Both the position numbers and the translations under genes were made by a program. DNA of 17,099 nt from Alphaproteobacteria bacterium UBA6347 (lineage in GTDB: Bacteria > Pseudomonadota > Alphaproteobacteria > CAAGCB01 > CAG-977), in contig DJRZ01000016.1 of NCBI GenBank assembly GCA_002440235.1, positions 1-17,099 on the forward strand, read 5' to 3'. This document shows, one piece after another, positions 7,684-14,637 of this stretch. The notes beneath the pieces were generated by a model. It was not told the origin of the DNA. It was given only the letters and a program-made list of their open reading frames with translations, and searched no databases. The stretch's first letter is position 1; the number at the start of each line of letters is the position of its first letter.

Positions 7684-8145
7684 ATGCAGACCTTATCCGT
7701 TAAGCCGTCTGAAGTCAAAAAGAAATGGTATCTGATCGATGCCGAAGATTTGGTCTTGGGACGTCTGGCAAGCATTGTCGCCAAAATTCTGCGCGGCAAG
7801 CACAAAACCTGTTTCACTCCGCACGTTGACTGCGGCGACTGCGTCGTCATCATCAACGCCGAAAAAGTGCACCTGACCGGCAACAAGCTGGACGACAAAG
7901 TGTACTACCGCCACACCGGTCACCCGGGCGGCATCAAGGGCGTCACCGCCGGCAAGGTCATCGCGGGCGAACACCCCGAACGCGTGATCATCAAAGCCGT
8001 CGAACGCATGATCACCCGCAACCCGCTGGGTCGCAAGCAGATGACGAATCTGCGCGTCTACGCCGGCGCCGAACACCCGCACGCCGCTCAGAGCCCCGAA
8101 GTTCTGGACGTCGCCGCTTTGAACCCCAAAAACAAAAGGAAGTAA
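7684..8145 (+). CDS. rplM: 50S ribosomal protein L13
   Basis: This 153-residue protein is L13, an early-assembly component of the large ribosomal subunit that binds 23S rRNA. Family signatures are clear: [18 protein letters not shown] near the N-terminus, [31 protein letters not shown], and [22 protein letters not shown], ending in AEHPHAAQ. The length is about 10 residues more than in E. coli and normal for alphaproteobacteria. AAGGA (7671-7675) precedes the ATG by eight bases. It forms the usual two-gene operon with rpsI, only three bases apart. Codon use leans to C-ending codons (ACC, CAC, ATC) more than in neighbouring genes, as expected for a highly expressed gene. Confidence 0.99.
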   Translation: MQTLSVKPSEVKKKWYLIDAEDLVLGRLASIVAKILRGKHKTCFTPHVDCGDCVVIINAEKVHLTGNKLDDKVYYRHTGHPGGIKGVTAGKVIAGEHPERVIIKAVERMITRNPLGRKQMTNLRVYAGAEHPHAAQSPEVLDVAALNPKNKRK

Positions 8146-8148
8146 TCC

Positions 8149-8631
8149 ATGGCTGGCTTGGAAGATTTGAAAAAAGAAATGGCCGCGACGGTCGCCGCTC
8201 CTGTCGCCGAAACGGTCGTTGTCCGTGAACCGAAAAAAGACAAATTCGGTCGCGCTTACGCTACGGGTCGCCGCAAAGATGCCAGCGCCCGCGTCTGGAT
8301 CAAAATGGGTTCGGGCAAAATGACGATCAACGGCGTTTCCGTTGAAAAATATTTCACGCGTCCCGTTCTGCGCATGATCATCAATCAGCCGTTCGAAGTC
8401 ACGAACCGCGTCGGTCAGTTCGACGTCGTCGTGACGGTCACGGGCGGCGGTTTGTCCGGTCAGGCGGGCGCCGTCCGTCACGGGCTGAGCCGTTGCTTGG
8501 ACAATTTCGAACCGGAATTGCACACCGCGCTGAAACGCGCCGGCTTCCTGACCCGCGATCCGCGCGTCGTCGAACGTAAAAAATACGGTAAAGCGAAAGC
8601 GCGCCGCAGCTACCAGTTCTCGAAACGTTAA
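8149..8631 (+). CDS. rpsI: 30S ribosomal protein S9
   Basis: This 160-residue protein is S9 of the small subunit, whose C-terminal tail reaches the P-site tRNA. Recognisable parts are [48 protein letters not shown], and the C-terminal [20 protein letters not shown] ending in the conserved SKR. About 30 residues precede the core, absent from E. coli S9 (about 130 aa) but usual in alphaproteobacteria. Its Shine-Dalgarno (AAAGGA, 8135-8140) is formed by the last codons of rplM, so translation of the two is tightly linked. Confidence 0.99.
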   Translation: MAGLEDLKKEMAATVAAPVAETVVVREPKKDKFGRAYATGRRKDASARVWIKMGSGKMTINGVSVEKYFTRPVLRMIINQPFEVTNRVGQFDVVVTVTGGGLSGQAGAVRHGLSRCLDNFEPELHTALKRAGFLTRDPRVVERKKYGKAKARRSYQFSKR

Positions 8632-8651
8632 TCGTTCGAAAAACGGTATTC

Positions 8652-8685
8652 AAACGGGTTGCAAGGAATTGCAACCCGTTTTCTT
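8652..8685 (+). terminator. Rho-independent terminator after rpsI
   Basis: A perfect 13-bp stem (8652-8664 with 8669-8681) encloses a GGAA tetraloop and runs into TTTTC. It begins 20 bases after the rpsI stop codon. Confidence 0.85.
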
Positions 8686-8702
8686 TCGAGGGCGGACACC
8701 AA

Positions 8703-8730
8703 AAAAGACGGGTTTTTCAGCCCGTCTTTT
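8703..8730. terminator. Bidirectional terminator between rpsI and the outer-membrane protein gene
   Basis: AAAAGACGGG (8703-8712) and CCCGTCTTTT (8721-8730) pair perfectly across an eight-base loop. On the minus strand the stem continues into six T residues, making a good end for the leftward gene whose stop is at 8748. On the plus strand it ends in TTTT and would back up the rpsI terminator. Confidence 0.8.
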
Positions 8731-8747
8731 CTATTTGTTTCAATATG

Positions 8748-9596
8748 TTAAAATTCGTATTTAATGTTGAACTCCAACGAATACGCGCCTTGGTTGTCGG
8801 GGGAGCCGTAACCTTTGATGTTGTTGGAGCTGGCTAAGACGTAATCGGCGTTCAAGCCCAAAGCCATGTTTTTATAAACGTTCAGATAGCCGCCCGCCAA
8901 GAACGTCAAATCGCGGCTGCGCGCGCCTTTCAGCGTGTCCCAGCCGAAACGCAAACCGACGTCGGCGGTCGTCGTTCCGGACGGCGTGATGTGCAGCGCG
9001 CCCGTGACGTCGTAGCGGTCGTACTGCTGTTCCGATCCGAAATCGATGGTGTGGTAGTCCAAACGCGTATAGCCGAACACGTTTTCACCTGTTTCCGTTC
9101 CCGCCATCACATACAAATGGGTGTCTTTGCGGTCTTCGTTTTTGACTTTTTTCCATTTGGAATAGTCGGACCATGTCACGTCCGCGCCGATTTGGACGCG
9201 CCACACGTCTTCAATCGTGTTGATTTTCGTCCCGATCGTCCAATCCCACACGTCAAACGACGCCGCGCCGTATTTCTTTGTCCAGTCGTAGCCCAGCGAG
9301 CCGTACACCGCCCAGGTACCCGTGATGCCGTAGGTCAGCGTTTCGGACGCCTTGAAGCTGTGGGCGTCCGTCAGAAAAGGATAACCGGTCTGGCGGGCGG
9401 GCGCGCGAACGGAGGCGTTCAGCTTTTCACGGCTGTAACCGATGCGGGAATCGGTCATAAAACCGTGGTCGGTGATGTAAAACGGGTTGGTCATGTCCGC
9501 CATCGGCGTCGTCGAACGGCTGTCCGCGACCTGTTCCTGCGCCTGCGCGGAAAAGGCGGTCAGTCCGAATACCGTAGCCAGTAAAATCTTTTTCAT
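8748..9596 (-). CDS. Outer-membrane beta-barrel protein
   Basis: The product is a 282-residue exported protein. A signal peptide is plain: MKKILLATVFGLTAFSAQA, with cleavage expected after residue 19. The mature part is rich in alternating polar/aromatic strands (for example YGITGTWAVYGSLGYDW, LYVMAG, ADVGLRFGWDTL, YLNVYKNMALGLNADY). It ends in EFNIKYEF, the C-terminal Phe signature recognised by the BAM machinery. It is therefore probably a barrel of about 10-12 strands, but the exact family (porin-like, OmpW-like or other) and any substrate are unclear. An upstream in-frame TTG at 9605 abuts the Shine-Dalgarno, so the ATG at 9596 is chosen. It faces rpsI, shares its terminator region, and is divergent from the deacetylase gene. 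Confidence 0.85.
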   Translation of the reverse strand: MKKILLATVFGLTAFSAQAQEQVADSRSTTPMADMTNPFYITDHGFMTDSRIGYSREKLNASVRAPARQTGYPFLTDAHSFKASETLTYGITGTWAVYGSLGYDWTKKYGAASFDVWDWTIGTKINTIEDVWRVQIGADVTWSDYSKWKKVKNEDRKDTHLYVMAGTETGENVFGYTRLDYHTIDFGSEQQYDRYDVTGALHITPSGTTTADVGLRFGWDTLKGARSRDLTFLAGGYLNVYKNMALGLNADYVLASSNNIKGYGSPDNQGAYSLEFNIKYEF

Positions 9597-9605
9597 AGTC
9601 GTCAA

Positions 9606-9610
9606 CCTTT
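9606..9610 (-). promoter_or_regulatory. Shine-Dalgarno deciding the beta-barrel gene start
   Basis: AAAGG on the minus strand lies nine bases before the ATG at 9596 and directly touches the TTG at 9605, ruling out the longer start. Confidence 0.55.
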
Positions 9611-9669
9611 CATTGTGCGGTTTGTTGTCGGAATTACCCGTAGCATAGGTCGAAAAAATTAAGCCTTTA

Positions 9670-9698
9670 TTGAAAAAGGCGAAATCTTTTGATATTTT
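9670..9698 (+). promoter_or_regulatory. Putative promoter of the deacetylase-exporter-htpX group
   Basis: TTGAAA (9670-9675) and TATTTT (9693-9698) are spaced 17 bases and match four of six consensus positions each. Transcription would begin just before the Shine-Dalgarno at 9715-9719. Confidence 0.4.
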
Positions 9699-9714
9699 TC
9701 AAACGATCGAACGG

Positions 9715-9719
9715 AAGGA
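9715..9719 (+). promoter_or_regulatory. Shine-Dalgarno deciding the deacetylase start
   Basis: AAGGA stands seven bases before the ATG at 9727. The longer in-frame opening at 9670 has no such site and would overlap the promoter. Confidence 0.65.
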
Positions 9720-9726
9720 AAACGCC

Positions 9727-10419
9727 ATGGGAATGAAAAAGCTGAAACTCTGGTTTCAAAAGAAAATTCACGGTTACGAAATGCCCGATTTCAAAAAGGC
9801 GCGCCCGCTGGAATTAAAGCCGGACGACCGCGTCCTGCTGCTGGCACCGCACCCCGACGACGAAACGATCGGCTGCGGCGGTTTTTTGCTGAAATACGGG
9901 GCGCAGTGCGACGTCGTCCTGCTGACGGACGGACGGCACGGCGACAGCGCGGTCGATCCCGCCGAAATGGCTGAAATCCGGAAGAGGGAATTCGAGGACG
10001 TGATGTCGCGCTACGCGGTTAAAAGCGTGAGAATGATGAATTTCGAAGACGGCAAAGTCATTGATCGGTTCAAGGATTTTTCGACGCTGGATTTTGAAAA
10101 ATACGACTATGTTTTCATGCCGCACCCGATGGATATGCACAAGGATCACGCCGCCGTTTCCTGTCTGTTCAAACGGCTGGCGCGCACGCGTCCGTTCGGC
10201 GGACGGGTCGTTTATTACGAAATCTGGAACACTTTGGCGGCGCCGACGCACTATGTCGACTTTTCGGACGCGGTCGACGAAAAAAGAAAACTGATCAACC
10301 TGTACAAATCTCAGGTTAAAAACATCGACTACGCGTCGCGCATTCTGGGGCTGAACCATTACCGCGGACTGCGCCACAACGTCGAATACGAAGAAGATTT
10401 CCAAATCGAAAAAATCTGA
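9727..10419 (+). CDS. PIG-L / LmbE-type N-deacetylase
   Basis: The 230-residue product belongs to the zinc-dependent PIG-L (LmbE) family, which removes acetyl groups from N-acetylated sugars such as GlcNAc-linked lipids or glycosides. The first zinc motif is APHPDDETIGCGG (residues 40-52; His42 and Asp45 as ligands). The second is HKDH at 138-141, corresponding to the family's HPDH, with His141 the likely third ligand and His138 or Asp44 catalytic. There is no signal peptide, so it acts in the cytoplasm or at the inner membrane face. The MFS exporter begins 13 bases after its stop, suggesting co-expression. The true substrate cannot be deduced. Bacillithiol- or mycothiol-type deacetylases are relatives, but their partner genes are not seen here. 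Confidence 0.9.
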   Translation: MGMKKLKLWFQKKIHGYEMPDFKKARPLELKPDDRVLLLAPHPDDETIGCGGFLLKYGAQCDVVLLTDGRHGDSAVDPAEMAEIRKREFEDVMSRYAVKSVRMMNFEDGKVIDRFKDFSTLDFEKYDYVFMPHPMDMHKDHAAVSCLFKRLARTRPFGGRVVYYEIWNTLAAPTHYVDFSDAVDEKRKLINLYKSQVKNIDYASRILGLNHYRGLRHNVEYEEDFQIEKI

Positions 10420-10432
10420 CGGAGAAAACGCA

Positions 10433-11806
10433 ATGCACATCGGATCGGTCAAGTGGGTCATCTTTGCGGTGACGTCGCTGGGGAATTTCATCGGCATGCT
10501 GGACTTTTCGTCCGTCAACATCGCTTTGTACAGAATTTCGCAGGCGTTCGATCTGCCCGTGTCCGCCGTGCAATGGGTGATGCTGTCCTATCAGATCGTC
10601 CTGACCAGTCTGCTGACTTTTTTCGGCAGATTGGGCGACGGCGTCAGCCGCAGGAAACTGTACGCCTGCGGATTTCTGGTGTTCGGAACGGGGGCTTTGC
10701 TGTCCGGCACGGCGGTCAACTTCGGCGTTTTGCTGTTCGCGCGAACCGTGCAGGGCGTCGGCGGAGCGATTTTGATTTCCAATTCGTTCAGCATCGTTTC
10801 GGGCGTGTTCAAAGGGCGCAGTCGCGGAAAAGCTTTGGGATTTTTGGGGGCGGTGACGCATTTGGCGGGCATGACCGCGCCGTCGATCGGCGGTTTTTTG
10901 CTGGACTCGTCGTCGTGGCGCGCGATTTTCATTCCGGGGTGCGCGCTGTCTTTCGCCGCTTTTTTGCCCGCGTTGCGGATTCTGCCGGTCGGAAAAACTG
11001 CTGAAAAAGTCCGCATCGACGTCAAAGGAACGATATTGCTGATGATCGGCGTCGCGTCGCTGTTGTTCGCCGTCGCGCAGGCGCCGTCCTGGGGAATCTT
11101 GTCCGTCCGGACGGGGGCGTGCGCCGTTGTCGCGGCGGTTTTCATGACGTTTTTCGTTCGTCACGAAAAACGCGCCGCCGCGCCGCTGGTCAGTTTCCAT
11201 CTGTTTGAAAAGCCCGTGTTTTTGTTCAGCAATCTGGCGTTGATGCTTTCGTACCCGGCAATGTACCCGAACACGGTGATCTTTCCGTTTTATTCGCAAG
11301 AGGTGCTGGGCAATTCGCCGACGCTGACAGGGTTGCTGATTCTGCCGTTTTCGCTGTTTTATCTGATGACGGCGGTCGCGACGGGAACGCTTTCGCCGAA
11401 AAAGCGCATGTTCGCGGGCATGATTTTGTTGGGAACGGGGCTGTTCGCCTTTACGTTCGCGGGCATGAACGCCGCCGTTTGGTCGCTGGTCGCCATGCAA
11501 ATCGTGATGGGCGTCGGAAACGCGCTTTTCCAGCCGTCCGTCAACACGGTCATCTTGAACGCGACGCCGAAAGACAGCACTGGCATGGCGAGCGGCATTC
11601 TGTCGCTGTTCCGCAACACCGGCATCGCGGCGGGCAGCGTCGTTTCCGTCGGATTGTACGAAACGTACCGCCAAAACGCTCTGGCGGGCGGGGCGGATAT
11701 ACGGACGGCGTCGCTGTCCGCCTATCATTTCGCGCTGTTTTGCGGAATAGGCTTTGCTTTGGTTTGCCTGACGTTTATCATTAAAGCGGTCAAAACGAAA
11801 CAATGA
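10433..11806 (+). CDS. MFS exporter, DHA2-like, 14 predicted membrane helices
   Basis: The product is a 457-residue inner-membrane transporter of the major facilitator superfamily, most like the proton-driven multidrug exporters of the DHA2 group. I count 14 hydrophobic segments. Motif A is GRLGDGVSRRKLY between helices 2 and 3. An antiporter-type motif C-like stretch, GMTAPSIGG, lies in helix 5. The first helix carries MLDFSSVNIAL, close to the LDxTIVNVAL signature of DHA2 proteins but with Ser replacing the usual residue after the acidic-aromatic pair. GGAG (10421-10424) lies eight bases before the ATG. It is flanked by the deacetylase and htpX, whose coding region it may overlap or nearly touch. 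The exported compound is unknown. Confidence 0.9.
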   Translation: MHIGSVKWVIFAVTSLGNFIGMLDFSSVNIALYRISQAFDLPVSAVQWVMLSYQIVLTSLLTFFGRLGDGVSRRKLYACGFLVFGTGALLSGTAVNFGVLLFARTVQGVGGAILISNSFSIVSGVFKGRSRGKALGFLGAVTHLAGMTAPSIGGFLLDSSSWRAIFIPGCALSFAAFLPALRILPVGKTAEKVRIDVKGTILLMIGVASLLFAVAQAPSWGILSVRTGACAVVAAVFMTFFVRHEKRAAAPLVSFHLFEKPVFLFSNLALMLSYPAMYPNTVIFPFYSQEVLGNSPTLTGLLILPFSLFYLMTAVATGTLSPKKRMFAGMILLGTGLFAFTFAGMNAAVWSLVAMQIVMGVGNALFQPSVNTVILNATPKDSTGMASGILSLFRNTGIAAGSVVSVGLYETYRQNALAGGADIRTASLSAYHFALFCGIGFALVCLTFIIKAVKTKQ

Positions 11807-11810
11807 CGAA

Positions 11811-11817
11811 AAGGGGA
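11811..11817 (+). promoter_or_regulatory. Shine-Dalgarno deciding the htpX start
   Basis: AAGGGGA lies six bases before the ATG at 11824 and downstream of the in-frame ATG at 11803, so it can only serve the later start. Confidence 0.6.
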
Positions 11818-11823
11818 TTTTCG

Positions 11824-12783
11824 ATGATTAAACGGATCGGATTGTTTTTGTGCGTCAACTTTGTCGTTTTGCTGACGATCGGCTTTTTGATCAGCCTGAC
11901 GGGAGTTGACCGCTGGCTGACGGCGGAGGGGATCGATTACGCGCGGCTGCTGGGCTTTTCGGCGGTGTTCGGATTCGCGGGATCGGTGATTTCCCTGCTG
12001 ATGTCGAAATCGATCGCCAAAATGTCCATGGGGGCGCGCGTGATTTCCGAACCGCGAAACGAAACGGAGGCGTGGCTGACGCGGACGGTTGCCGAATTGG
12101 CGCGAAAAGCGGGCGTCGGCATGCCCGAAGTCGCCGTCTACGACGGATCAGCCAACGCGTTCGCCACGGGGGCGTTTCGGGACGACGCTCTGGTCGCCGT
12201 GTCGACGGGATTGCTGCAATCCATGACGCGTCCGCAAATCCGCGCCGTTCTGGCGCATGAAATGTCGCACGTCAAAAACGGCGATATGGTGACGATGACG
12301 CTGGTTCAGGGCGTTTTGAACACGTTTGTGTTCTTTTTCGCGCGCGTGGTCGCCCTTTTTCTTGATTCGAACAGGAACGGCGACGGGCGCGAACGGTCTT
12401 CGGGCGGTTTCGGCTATTATTTCACGGTTCGGATTTTCGAAGCCGTTTTCGGTATTCTGGCAAGCGTTCTGACCTGCGCCTTTTCCAGACGCCGCGAATA
12501 CCGCGCCGACGCGGGCGCCGCGGATTTGCTGGGATCGCCCGACGACATGATCGACGCCTTGCGGGCTTTGGGAAAAGCGGACGTTCGAGGGCTGCCGTCC
12601 GAAATAAAGGCGTTCGGCATTGTCGACGTTCCGTCGTTCGCGGAACTGTTCGCGACGCACCCGCCTTTGTCCGCCAGAATCAAGGCGTTGTCCGTCGGCG
12701 CGGATCGCGCGGTCAAAAGAAAACCGAACCGGACGGGCGGGCTGTTCGGTTCGGTGTCGAACAAGGAAAATCCTTGGAATTAA
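11824..12783 (+). CDS. htpX: HtpX-type membrane zinc metalloprotease (M48)
   Basis: The 319-residue product is an inner-membrane M48 peptidase which, in characterised species, degrades misfolded membrane proteins alongside FtsH. Two N-terminal membrane helices (about 5-25 and 42-60) precede the cytoplasmic catalytic part. The zinc site is HEMSH at 145-149, and the third ligand is E225 in RRREYRADAGAADLL. Two more hydrophobic stretches lie at about 155-180 and 203-220. The start MIKRIGLFLCVNF matches the usual HtpX beginning (MKRI...) and has its own Shine-Dalgarno. The longer form from 11803 would overlap the exporter's stop (ATGA) and add seven residues. It converges on the uracil-DNA glycosylase gene, with a 4-base overlap of ends. 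HtpX is often under envelope-stress control, but no such signal is visible here. Confidence 0.94.
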   Translation: MIKRIGLFLCVNFVVLLTIGFLISLTGVDRWLTAEGIDYARLLGFSAVFGFAGSVISLLMSKSIAKMSMGARVISEPRNETEAWLTRTVAELARKAGVGMPEVAVYDGSANAFATGAFRDDALVAVSTGLLQSMTRPQIRAVLAHEMSHVKNGDMVTMTLVQGVLNTFVFFFARVVALFLDSNRNGDGRERSSGGFGYYFTVRIFEAVFGILASVLTCAFSRRREYRADAGAADLLGSPDDMIDALRALGKADVRGLPSEIKAFGIVDVPSFAELFATHPPLSARIKALSVGADRAVKRKPNRTGGLFGSVSNKENPWN

Positions 12784-13433
12784 ACTTTAAGTTCGCTTGT
12801 CAACGTCTTGAAAACATTGTCGAACATTTCCGGCGTCAGAGTGCCGGTGTTCACGTTGTAGCGCGACGTGTGATAGGTGTCCAACAGCTTTAACGAACGC
12901 CTTTGCCAGTCGAAGGAATGCAGGGCGTTGTGGGCGAATTTGAACGCCGTTTTCTTCTGCCCCAGAACTTTCAGGACGACCTCGTGCGCCAGACCGCCGA
13001 TCGCCAGAATGATTTTCAAATTCGGCATGGCGGCGATTTCCCGCGCCAGAAATTCCCCGCAGGCTTTCTTTTCCTGCGCGTTCGGGCTGTTTTTCGGCGG
13101 AACGCATCGCACCGCGTTCGTCAGCCGTGCGTTGACCAGCTTCAATCCGTCGTCGGGGCGGGCGGCGTATTCGCCCGTCGCGAATCCGTATTTGATCAAA
13201 GCGTCGTACAGCAGATTGCCCGCGGCGTCGCCCGTGAACGGTCTGCCGGTGCGGTTTGCGCCCTTTAATCCGGGGGCGAGACCGACGATCAGCAATTCGC
13301 CGTTCAAATCGCCGAAAGACGGCACGGGCGCGTTGAAAAAGTCGGGGTGCTTTATTCTGTTTTCCGCCAGAAAATCAATCAGGCGCGGACAGCGGCGGCA
13401 GGATTTCCCGGGGCAGACGAAATCAGGGGACAT
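12780..13433 (-). CDS. Family 5 uracil-DNA glycosylase (UDGb) with iron-sulphur cysteines
   Basis: The 217-residue product removes uracil, and in family members also hypoxanthine and xanthine, from DNA to start base-excision repair. Motif A reads GLAPGLKGANRTGRPFTGD (51-69). The UDGb form has no Asp/Asn nucleophile there, which separates family 5 from family 4. The second motif is YHTSRYNVNTGTLT (about 187-200). Cys12, Cys15, Cys110 and Cys125 have the spacing expected for a [4Fe-4S] cluster (CxxC, then two Cys 15 apart). NAVRCVPPKNSPN is also typical. Its ATG lies inside the last codons of the upstream NYN nuclease gene, and the Shine-Dalgarno is weak, so translational coupling is likely. 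It ends tail-to-tail with htpX, and no terminator is seen between them. Confidence 0.93.
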   Translation of the reverse strand: MSPDFVCPGKSCRRCPRLIDFLAENRIKHPDFFNAPVPSFGDLNGELLIVGLAPGLKGANRTGRPFTGDAAGNLLYDALIKYGFATGEYAARPDDGLKLVNARLTNAVRCVPPKNSPNAQEKKACGEFLAREIAAMPNLKIILAIGGLAHEVVLKVLGQKKTAFKFAHNALHSFDWQRRSLKLLDTYHTSRYNVNTGTLTPEMFDNVFKTLTSELKV

Positions 13434-14037
13434 AGTCGGTCTTTTCCCCCGCGCCGCGGAACAGCATGGACTGTTCTTTGACGAAATCGGGTTCGTCTTT
13501 CGACGGTTGCGGACCGCGCGAAATGTCGGCGGCGAGATCGGACAGATCCGTGAAATGGTCGGCTTGGCGGCGCAATTCGTCGGCGACCATCGGAGGCTGC
13601 GATTTCACCGTCGAAACGACCGTCACGCGCACGCCTTTGCGCTGGACGGCTTCGACCAGACTGCGGAAATCGCCGTCGCCGGAAAACAGAATGGCGTGAT
13701 CGATGCTTTCAGCCATTTCCATCAGGTCGACGGCGAGTTCGATGTCCATGTTGCCTTTGATTTTGCGGCGTCCCATGGCGTCCGTGAATTCCTTGGTCGG
13801 TTTCGTGACCATGGTGTAGCCGTTGTAGTCCAGCCAGTCGACCAGCGGGCGAATGGGGGAGTATTCCTGATCTTCGACCAAAGCGGTGTAGTAGAACGCG
13901 CGAATCAGACGCCCCTTGGTCGAAAAGAAATCCAGCAGTTTTTTGTAATCGATGTCAAAGCCCAAAGAACGGGCGGCGGCATACAAATTCGACCCGTCGA
14001 TGAACAGGGCGATTTTTTCACCGGCATAGCAACGCAT
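13423..14037 (-). CDS. NYN-domain ribonuclease-like protein (LabA/DUF88 family)
   Basis: The 204-residue product carries a complete NYN (PIN-like) domain, a metal-dependent fold expected to cut or bind RNA. Acidic residues of the presumed active site are visible: D14 in LFIDGSNLY, D98 in GNMDIELAVDLM, and D121/D123 in FSGDGDFRSLV. The domain fills residues 8 to about 165, and a short Lys/Asp-rich tail follows. The ATG at 14037 is chosen because AAAGGA lies seven bases before it. The ATG at 14043 is only one base from that site. It overlaps the uracil-DNA glycosylase gene by 11 bases and is divergent from rpoZ. This neighbourhood is familiar from other alphaproteobacteria, but the RNA target is not known. 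Confidence 0.93.
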   Translation of the reverse strand: MRCYAGEKIALFIDGSNLYAAARSLGFDIDYKKLLDFFSTKGRLIRAFYYTALVEDQEYSPIRPLVDWLDYNGYTMVTKPTKEFTDAMGRRKIKGNMDIELAVDLMEMAESIDHAILFSGDGDFRSLVEAVQRKGVRVTVVSTVKSQPPMVADELRRQADHFTDLSDLAADISRGPQPSKDEPDFVKEQSMLFRGAGEKTDYVP

Positions 14038-14044
14038 AAACATA

Positions 14045-14050
14045 TCCTTT
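14045..14050 (-). promoter_or_regulatory. Shine-Dalgarno deciding the NYN gene start
   Basis: AAAGGA on the minus strand is seven bases before the ATG at 14037 but only one base before the in-frame ATG at 14043. Confidence 0.6.
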
Positions 14051-14080
14051 CGTAAATTATCCGGAATTGAAAACCGGTAC

Positions 14081-14109
14081 AGAATAAAACGAAAAAGCGA
14101 TTCTGCCAA
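14081..14109 (-). promoter_or_regulatory. Putative promoter of the NYN-UDG pair
   Basis: On the minus strand TTGGCA (14104-14109; five of six) and TATTCT (14081-14086; four of six) stand exactly 17 bases apart, about 45 bases before the start codon. Confidence 0.5.
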
Positions 14110-14170
14110 GCTGATTTTACGGACAGGGCGCGGCGGACGCAAAAATATGGAACGCGGGCGAAGAATGGGC

Positions 14171-14200
14171 TTGCATTGTCGCCGGATTTGACGGTATAAG
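14171..14200 (+). promoter_or_regulatory. Putative promoter of rpoZ-rsh-acpS
   Basis: TATAAG (14195-14200; five of six) follows TTGCAT (14171-14176; three of six) by 18 bases. An 8-base palindrome GTGTACAC (14219-14226) lies in the predicted leader, with no assigned role. Confidence 0.45.
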
Positions 14201-14235
14201 GGAAACCAAAAGTTTTTTGTGTACACCTTTACTTT

Positions 14236-14240
14236 GGAAG
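14236..14240 (+). promoter_or_regulatory. Shine-Dalgarno deciding the rpoZ start
   Basis: GGAAG is seven bases before the ATG at 14248 and one base before the ATG at 14242. The protein from 14248 begins MARVTVEDC, the standard omega N-terminus. Confidence 0.6.
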
Positions 14241-14247
14241 TATGAAA

Positions 14248-14616
14248 ATGGCTCGCGTTACCGTAGAAGACTGTGTTGAAAAAATCCCCAACCGTTTTGA
14301 TCTGGTTTTGGTCGCCGCCCAGCGCGCGAAAGACATCGGCGCCGGCGCGCCGATGTTCGTCGAACGGGACAACGACAAAAACTCCGTCGTCGCTTTGCGC
14401 GAAATCGCCGAAGACAAAGTCGACTGCGGCGCTTTGGAGGACGAACTGGTGACGGGCATGCAGAAATACGTGAAGGAAGAGGAAGCGCCCGCCGACGACG
14501 AAAGCGTCAAAGCCGCCGATCCCGAATTGAACGATCTGCCCGATTACAACTATTTGAACGACAACGAATCCGCCGTCGCGGAATCCGGTTCGTTCGAAGT
14601 GGTCGAAGAAGAATAA
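14248..14616 (+). CDS. rpoZ: DNA-directed RNA polymerase omega subunit
   Basis: The 122-residue omega subunit aids folding and assembly of the beta' subunit in RNA polymerase and forms part of one (p)ppGpp site in proteobacteria. The N-terminus [30 protein letters not shown] is diagnostic, as is [16 protein letters not shown] around residues 46-60. After about residue 75 comes a long acidic tail, longer than in E. coli omega (91 aa) but seen in alphaproteobacteria. The Rel gene begins 21 bases downstream, the common rpoZ-rsh arrangement, linking the polymerase subunit with synthesis of its effector. Confidence 0.97.
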   Translation: MARVTVEDCVEKIPNRFDLVLVAAQRAKDIGAGAPMFVERDNDKNSVVALREIAEDKVDCGALEDELVTGMQKYVKEEEAPADDESVKAADPELNDLPDYNYLNDNESAVAESGSFEVVEEE

Positions 14617-14637
14617 TTTTCCCAAAAGCAGGTCGCC

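Noticed and set aside
9663..9680. Inverted repeat GCCTTT/AAAGGC near the deacetylase promoter as a terminator.
   Set aside because: No gene ends here on either strand and the stem is only six pairs. It overlaps the -35 element and is more likely chance.
10316..11803. A 495-codon minus-strand open frame opposite the exporter gene.
   Set aside because: The translation is dominated by Arg, Gln and His repeats typical of an antisense frame. The plus strand encodes a clear MFS protein.
12877..14055. A 392-codon plus-strand open frame across the UDG and NYN genes.
   Set aside because: Both genes on the opposite strand have intact family motifs, and this frame shows none.
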